Assembly: GCA_001579985.1 (NCBI GenBank)
Contig: LRSR01005461.1
Location: 1-25,481 of the forward strand
Source of the DNA: Hypsibius dujardini
Lineage: Eukaryota; Tardigrada; Eutardigrada; Parachela; Hypsibiidae
Reading direction: 5' to 3'
DNA length: 25,481 nucleotides
Positions 19,584 through 25,481 of the stretch are shown in pieces. Position 1 is the first letter of the stretch; every line of letters starts with the position of its first letter. The notes beneath the pieces were generated by a model, which searched no databases, was not told where the DNA came from, and worked only from the letters and a program-made list of their open reading frames with translations. Both the position numbers and the translations under genes were made by a program.

Positions 19584-21756
19584 TAAGACAGATAAATAAT
19601 AAGACAGATAAACAATAAGACAGTAAGATATTAAAACAGACATGTAATAAATAAGGGAGACAGCAAACATACAAACGAACAATTGCAAAGAGATAAACGG
19701 CAGACATATTTCATACCCCGTACCTTCGATTGTCAAATCCTTTCCACCACCGCCACCGCTGAGGTAAACCTTAACTAGCTCATGCGGCTGGGTCCCGGTT
19801 GACTTGATCGTGTCCTTGCCTTCGGTCAACTGGGCCAGGTACTCGTCATACCGCATGGACAGTCCTACTCGATCATCCGAATGGATCCGCTTCTTATTCA
19901 TAACCCGACCAAAGGCCTTCCGAAATTGGCGATGCGCCTTGGCCGGCAGCTGCCGGAAGATAATATCGTCGTACTGGCCGGTGCACATCAACCGCTCCAG
20001 TACGGCCAAATGGGCGCGGAGGGCCGACACACGCTTGCGATACTCGGGCTTCTTTACACCCATGGCCTTGGAGATTTTGCGGGCGAACCGCAGCGGCTGT
20101 CGATCGAAATGAGTGTTCTCCGTCGGGGTCCACTTGGCGCAGAGGGAGATCCCGGCCATCTCGTCCTCCTGGAGACAAATACCATTATTTTAAATATATT
20201 TCAAATGATTGGAAAAGTTACTTTTCATTTAAAATAAGATAAATCATTTTATCTTCATTTTATCTAAAATTGGATAAGGACCTGTTTTGTTTTGCAGCCT
20301 TTCAATTTAAATCTTCAAATCTTAGTTTTATTAAAAATAAAAAAGAATACAAAACGGTACTTTTATTTTTAGAAGATGTACTAACATTTACTGTACTAAC
20401 AAAGGCATTTACTGTATTTCATACGGATAAATTTCTAATTTTAAAATGCTGAAAAATAAGGCATTGTCTTTTAAATAAATTTTATATTGAAATTGTGTAG
20501 AAAACTCGATTTACTTTTTTTAAATTTTACAAAAATTTGAAAACAGTATTAAATGGCTACCTTGAGAGCCTGCTCGTCGTTGAGGAGCTGACAAGCGAGG
20601 ATTTTCAGCTCCACGGCAGTTCCCACATCGTCGTAGTGATTCAACTGGGCGACCCGTTCGAACTGCGTGATCTCAGCGGCGGCGGTGCGGGTAGCCAGTT
20701 CCGCAATGAAGAGGAGATCCTTATAGCACCCAACCTACAAGGAAGATGAACAAAATTACGAATTAAAACACGCCCAATTTTGGACTGGTTCAAAGTCAGT
20801 CAGGTTAAGCAAAATCATTAAGAGAAATCTTTAGCGATTGGTTCTGCTCATGTGCATGACAGACAACCAATCAATCAAGCCAGCAAGGACATTATGGTTT
20901 CACAGAGAAATATGGTATGGTTTATTTTATGGTTTCTCTTGTTTTACATGTACTTACATCAATGAACCGCTGAAGATTGGCCAGGTATGTCAAGGGCTTC
21001 CAGCACGACAGGGCATACAGGAGAACCAGTGAGACCTGAAAAGGAAATCGATAAGGAAGTGTCTTACTCTGACAATACATATACATATATATATGAAGGC
21101 AGTGACTAAATATAAACACTAGTAATAATATTAATTTTGAACTTTTCGTTAAATAATAAAAATAAGTATTTATTTATCTTCTTATTACAGTTCTTTAGTT
21201 ATTATATATTTATTATTAATTTTATTGGTACTTTTATTACTACAACTTTTTATTTTACTGCACATTAACTTTAATTAGTCGCTAGCGGTACCTACAACGA
21301 ATGATTTTATTGATGAAATACACAATATACAGTTAATGTTTCCAAAAATGAACCTCAACAGGAATTAGTTGTTGAATTAACTATAATTAACAAAAATCGT
21401 TAAAGTAACTAAATTTGCGGAGAAGTCAGATTTAAACTGCAAACTTGCCCACTTTGAATTGAATTGATTACCTTCTTCTCGCCCTTCCCGCCTCGAATGT
21501 CACGGAGGTTTAGGAGAAGCTTGACAGCCTTCTCCGGTGATTCATTCCATGCATCGCGGAAGGCCTTGAGTACTGTCTCCACGGAAGTGTCCCGGACGAC
21601 GGTGGCGAAAAAGTCGAGACACTTACTGCCGGTAGTGGTGAAGGCGCCAGCCGCGTTTTCAGTCTCGGTTAGATCGCTCAATCGCGGATCCGGCGGACCG
21701 TACAGCTCCATTTGCAAGCGATCAAACAGAGCTTGCAGTTCAGGGACGGCCTCCAT
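18017..21756 (-). CDS. DUF2828 / von Willebrand A domain protein, 5 exons
   Basis: Unknown function; the family (DUF2828, C-terminal vWA-like part also called DUF7788) is known to me from plants, fungi, amoebae and giant viruses. Exons on the minus strand: 21756-21472, 21035-20958, 20734-20561, 20168-19724 and 18828-18017; phases 0, 0, 0 and 1 give 597 residues. Residues 40-95 (GSKCLDFFATVV, then KAVKLLLNLRDIRGGKGEKK) match the family N-terminus. Exon 3 has VGCYKDLLFIAELA. Exon 4 opens with SLCAKWTPTEN, the family's KW-P-E motif. Exon 5 carries AVCDVSDSMAGTPM, a metal-site DxSxS at 351-355, then GLVVAEL, LITF-like IITFS, WGSNTDLLKVFDLIL, FIFTDMQFDEA, PKIVFWNLRA and VSGF-like LLSGFS. An added basic tail (VPKKKKVQPKKPVKTRIR) looks like a nuclear signal. 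The layout, helical repeats plus vWA, recalls Ro60 and hints at an RNA-binding role; this is inference. A Gly5 insert sits at exon 4's end. Confidence 0.9.
18929..19070. mobile_element. Tc1/mariner-type MITE, 142 bp
   Basis: Terminal inverted repeats of 29 bp (18929-18957 and 19042-19070), starting CTGTACTGCCACGATT and differing at one position, flanked by TA on both sides (18927-18928 and 19071-19072). TA target sites are typical of Tc1/mariner elements. The centre is a short CACA-rich spacer. It lies in intron 4 of the DUF2828 gene. The near-perfect ends suggest a fairly recent insertion. Confidence 0.82.
19310..19650. repeat. CAGA/GACA microsatellite tract
   Basis: An uninterrupted (CAGA)n core of about 15 units at 19521-19582, set in a wider degenerate CAGACAGG/AAGACAGATAAA field. 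It lies in intron 4 of the minus-strand DUF2828 gene, where the sense strand is (TCTG)n. Confidence 0.9.
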
Positions 21757-22885
21757 CTTCGCTGGGGAAGAAAAGATCTGCGGACGACTTGGGGGTAAAT
21801 TGGAGAGGCTGAAAAATGGAAGAAAAAAAAAGTTGCAGTAAACTTTAGGGTATTTAAGTTTTAGTTCTTTTATAGCACGAAGTTAAAAAATATAATAGCG
21901 ATAAAAAGTATAACAGCGGTATTCAAGTACTGGAACTAGTAACTTTAGCTAAACGCCTGAACCTAAAACGTTAAGGCATTAACAAAATTTGCAAAATTAC
22001 AAATTTGATGCAAGTTATCTTCACATTAACAAAAAATGCTAGGTATTAATACAAATATCTAAACCGAACACCTAAAGTTATTTATTTCGCATTAGCAAAA
22101 TTAACAAAACTAAAAATCTAAAGTAAGTTTTTATTTTTACTATTTTTATGCCATCTCTTATTAAAAATACGTTAATGCCGAGTTTTGACAAATTTAAAAT
22201 GAGACGTTGCTTTTAAAAATGGGTCGTTATTAGCAAATCTTTCTCCGGTAGGAAATGAGTTCATGTTTTTCCTGAAAGATAATTAGAAAAGATAGTGATT
22301 GATCGTTCCAATTTTTCCGACAAAAAAAATACTAGCACTCCTTTTTAGAAAGGGCGGCACATTTATGCGGCACGAATCGCTATTATTACCAAGGCTAGAG
22401 GGCGTTTACACACGCCAAGTGGATACGAGAGATATGCGTCGGGTGTTGTCGATGAACCAAAGCGAGATGTAATTTCAAAATAAATAATGCTAGAAGAGAA
22501 ACCGAAAATATCTTCACCGCACTAATTGTCAGCTGGAGGCAAGGGGAAAATTTAATGTGATTGATTATCAGTAAATTTACTACATCCAGATAGAGAAGGA
22601 AAGAATATCGAACATCAGAATAAATTTGTGCACGGTCGGCGGGGAGAGAAAAACAACAACCGTAAGTTGCCGCGATTTCATCTATGGTCATAGATCGGAA
22701 ATGATGTCACTTCAATTCAACGCACCCAAACTGAGAAAAGATGTGCAACGATTCCGTATTGATTGATTGATTTGGCCGAAGTTTAGTGCGTCTGACGAAG
22801 GCAGGTGATGAGATGTCGTCACTTCCGCCCCAAGCAGTGGTGACTCATTCATCCTAACTCTGCATAGATCGCTTAGTCTAAATAA
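21757..22885. other. Spacer between TMEM267 3' end and DUF2828 5' end
   Basis: About 1.1 kb, AT-rich to about 22360, with many AACAAAATT-like words and no domain-bearing frame on either strand. It must hold the DUF2828 promoter near 21757-21900 and the TMEM267 polyadenylation site; I could not identify either motif with confidence. Confidence 0.4.
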
Positions 22886-23853
22886 TCAGTAAAACATGGC
22901 TTGATAACTGAGATCATCCAAATGGGCATCACAATCCGAAATCTTTGGGTTCACTGAGGAATTCTTCCGGTCCTCCCCGGCAGCCCTACATTCATCGTCG
23001 CCGGTTCGCCAGCTGCCCAAGGACGACTCGGTCTCCGCCAGCATCAGGACGGCTCGTGTCAAGAGCGGGAAGAACGGCAGGAAAAAGGGGAAAAGCCCGA
23101 ACGGTTCACCGGGCGGGATGGTGACGAGGTAGGCGACGTGGAGGCCGCGCCGCGCGGCGTCCCGGCACAGATGCACCGCCAGCATGGTGGACATCTGCAG
23201 GAGGTGGTAGCGGAGCTGCCAGCGCTTTCCGCGGTTTGTACAATACTGCAGGAGGGAGACGAGAAAGAAAAGGAAAGACAGGGAGATGTCGTGGAAGGGC
23301 GGTGGAGTCGGCATATGCAAAGCATCCTGAAAAAAGTAGACATTAAAATTAATGCAACGAAAAGAAAGTAGCTTTTATGCTAGGAGTAAATGAAAATGTA
23401 GTAATTAATGCAATTATTACCGATAAGATTAAAAAAATTAAAACCAGATTCAAGACCATTAACTCATCAATCAACTGTTACAAAAGACGTTAACAGACTT
23501 CATGCTCAATCGATCAATCAATTGTATGCCACTTCGACCAGCTTTTGACCTACCTTCAATGCGAAAGATCTCGCGGCGATGAAGTGATCCACATCGACGC
23601 CGGCAGAAAATGCCGCCGCCATTGAAAGCTCCCACCAAAATCTTCGACCAAAATTGCGGTGAACGGTCACGGCGGCCCATGCGAGGCAGCCCAAGGCAAC
23701 GTGGACGGCAGAGTCGAAGAGCGCTCTGGCCGCCATGGGAGCGCCCTCATCACCGAGCTTCTGAAGAAGGCCGTCGGCGACAATGGTGACGAGCGGCAAT
23801 ACTAGGAGAATTCCCGCAACTAATGGCGAGCATAGTTGGCGCTTGCTCAGCAT
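22886..23853 (-). CDS. TMEM267: TMEM267 homologue, 2 exons
   Basis: Multi-pass membrane protein of unknown function, formerly C5orf28 in human. Exons on the minus strand: 23853-23554 (100 codons, donor GTAGGT) and 23326-22886 (acceptor TTTTTTCAG), joined in phase 0, 246 residues against 215 in human. Residues 10-30 form a first hydrophobic helix. The family's conserved motifs are present: ADGLLQKL, DSAVH (47-51), DVDHFIAARSFALK (87-100), and VHLCRDAARRGL (151-162), which corresponds to the human HHIRDGIRHGL. A last helix pair follows (FGLFPFFLPFFPLL). The fixed Asp/His residues recall YdjM-like membrane metal hydrolases, but that link is inference. The C-terminus after residue 197 is polar and longer than in human. 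It is transcribed in the same direction as the DUF2828 gene, upstream of it. Confidence 0.85.
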
Positions 23854-24110
23854 GTTTCGGGGCGCGGAAGAAGGGATTTTAAGAAAGACATCTGCATGGG
23901 GTCAAAATGTACCACAAAAATGCATGGCAAAACAATCTTCCACCACCGCACAGAGTAACTGTGAGATGCAGTGAACGATGCATGGTGAAGCTTATGGTCA
24001 TGGGAATCAATAGTGAAAGAAAAAGTTCCCGCTTGGAAGCTTCAACGAGGCAGTTTATTTTTTGGCGAGTTGGAGCTTCCGAGTTCGAGACTTGGATTAA
24101 AGCTTGAAGC
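23854..24110. other. Upstream region of TMEM267
   Basis: No gene on either strand. No clear TATA box for the minus-strand gene was found within 200 bp of its start codon. Confidence 0.3.
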
Positions 24111-24114
24111 TGCG

Positions 24115-24282
24115 GATTGATTCGAGACGTTGATTCATTGATTTAAGCCTTGACTTTAGGCCTATGCTCCTTTTAGTGGAGAGTAGAAGTGCCAGAAACG
24201 ACATTGAAGCTGAAGTCGCACCTTGAATCTATTCTTTGATTCGAGGCGTTGATTCATTGATTTAAGCTTTAACTCAGCTCTG
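24115..24282. repeat. Direct repeat of ~45 bp, spaced ~120 bp
   Basis: GATTCGAGACGTTGATTCAT (from about 24119) and GATTCGAGGCGTTGATTCAT (from about 24239) each continue into TGATTTAAGC and a CTT-AACT-like tail. The copies lie about 120 bp apart in the same orientation, separated by unrelated sequence. Confidence 0.7.
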
Positions 24283-24368
24283 TTCTTCGAGTAAAGGAAC
24301 CGACATTTCTTGTTTATTGACATAAGGAAAAAATAACTTAAGTTTTTGTAATGTACTAACGGACAACA

Positions 24369-24509
24369 GTCAGGCCGGGGCTTGCGCGATCTAAACGAAT
24401 TTTTCTCGATTGACTTCAAGCATGAATAACTGCATTTCTGTCCTCACTGTTCCTTTAGTTCCTTTTCGCACGAACTGCCCTATTAGGTCGCGCAAGCCCC
24501 CGGTCAGAC
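24369..24509. mobile_element. Small inverted-repeat element, ~140 bp
   Basis: GTCAGGCCGGGGCTTGCGCG at 24369-24388 (continuing ATCTA) is mirrored by GGTCGCGCAAGCCCCCGGTC and AGAC at about 24486-24509, with a few mismatches. A third block of the same family, GCTTGCGCGATCCTA, appears at about 24738-24752 within the 14 bp palindrome GCGCAAGCTTGCGC (24732-24745). This looks like a MITE or part of a larger decayed repeat; no target duplication was found. Confidence 0.5.
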
Positions 24510-25481
24510 ATAAGAAATGGGGCTTGACGTCACTGCGACGTTTTGCCCATCTCAATTGCTCACCTGACGTCGTCCATTGTCTTAAAGTTACCTGACGCCA
24601 CGGACCACCGGCGCACCCAAGTTCCATCACACAACTTGTTCCTTTTTACACTAAGCTTGTCATGTTCCTTCACAATCTGGAGTTCGTCATTTGTTGACTT
24701 GACCATTGAGCATTGACTATTTGGACTTGGAGCGCAAGCTTGCGCGATCCTACTAAGAACAGAGTTCCTGTTCGCACAAAAACCCGTTAGGGAGTCAAAC
24801 TTGCCCCTTCTATATTCGGTGTTGTTCATTAACGCATCCATGTGAGCCCTGCTGGCGAGTGGGCTCGACACTCCCGTTCAACCGAATCTGTTAGGCCATT
24901 GGTCCGAGTTGTTCGTTACTTTGGTTCGAGTAATTGTATGGCCGCAAGAGTTCGCGAAATACCTGGGGGCTATTGGTTCAGTTTTTTAGGCTGTTCCTTC
25001 CTTGTCTCGTCTTGTCAAACTATGCACATGCATATTCCTATTTGTAAGATTCACGGGTTGGAACACATGTAACTGTGGACGAGTTTCCGTTACGTGCAAA
25101 TAATTGGAAAATAGCACAAAAGGAACTGGACAATCTGTCTGTCTGACTGTACAAGTACTTAAGCACCTACGTAAGAGTACCGCGTCCCGCTTTGGGATAA
25201 CAATACAAGATACACAAGAGCGCCTGTTCGCTCAAGACCTGGCTTATTTAATCTGTCTGGCCTTCCCATTTGGACGTGCACCGCTAGTCAAGTGGGAGGA
25301 AATCAAAGACTATTCGATCAAGGTGGAGGGGAATGGAAGAGGAACGGAGGAGGAGATGGAGGGAAAAACGGCAGTCTTATCGATATTGATCCAACACCCC
25401 ACCCCCTTTCAATGGTCTAGACGTTGTGTCTGGAGCTCACCTTCCACATTTTTGAGCTAATAACGCCATAAAATCAATATG
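24510..25481. other. Right edge, no supportable gene
   Basis: Two minus-strand open frames (24391-24630, 24560-24871) and one plus-strand frame (25104-25460, lacking an ATG at its start) cross this region. None shows a domain, repeats of a known transposon or splice support. It may be decayed repeat sequence. Confidence 0.35.

Noticed and set aside
19242-19720. Extended Cys/Leu/Ser-rich minus-strand frame after exon 4 of the DUF2828 gene
   Set aside because: It is translation of the (TCTG)n microsatellite in intron 4. The GAAG/GTACGG donor and the in-phase exon 5 acceptor show it is spliced out.
25104-25460. 118-codon plus-strand frame
   Set aside because: It begins at TTG, not ATG, has no recognisable domain and lies in repeat-like sequence.

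Overview
The window reads as nuclear DNA of an invertebrate animal. Its genes are split by introns with GT..AG borders, have no operon structure, and encode proteins with clear animal relatives. Introns and spacers are AT-rich and full of short simple repeats (CAGA/CTGT, ATCA) and small inverted-repeat transposons. I could not fix the phylum from the sequence.

Layout, left to right. 1-2450 has no recognised gene: it holds a weak LTR-like segment and a large imperfect palindrome built of roughly 40-50 bp units. 2458-5720 (+) is a three-exon gene for a secreted Gln/Asn/Gly/Pro-rich repeat protein whose last exon contains an apparent frameshift. 5721-10150 is a repeat-rich gap: a ~20 bp minisatellite, a piggyBac-like non-autonomous element, a ~0.9 kb inverted-repeat element with a small hAT-type MITE nested in it, a broken Gln/Gly-rich gene copy, and a GATTACG-rich element. 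10596-14005 (+) is tRNA pseudouridine synthase PUS3 in four exons. 14692-15144 (+) is a three-exon gene for a 51-residue membrane micropeptide, with a TATA box upstream. 15955-17346 (+) is a 3-beta-hydroxysteroid dehydrogenase in three exons. 18017-21756 (-) is a five-exon DUF2828/von Willebrand A protein, with a Tc1/mariner-type MITE and CAGA repeats in its largest intron. 22886-23853 (-) is a two-exon TMEM267 homologue. 23854-25481 has repeats but no gene I can support.

The genes do not form one pathway: tRNA modification, steroid or sterol oxidation, a vWA protein of unknown role and an unknown membrane protein simply lie side by side. The most interesting items are the 51-residue split micropeptide, the complete animal DUF2828 gene with complementary repeats on both sides of its last coding exon, and the frameshifted repeat protein with a possible broken relative about 4 kb away.

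All exon borders were read by eye from splice consensus, reading phase and remembered family similarity. No alignment or search was run.
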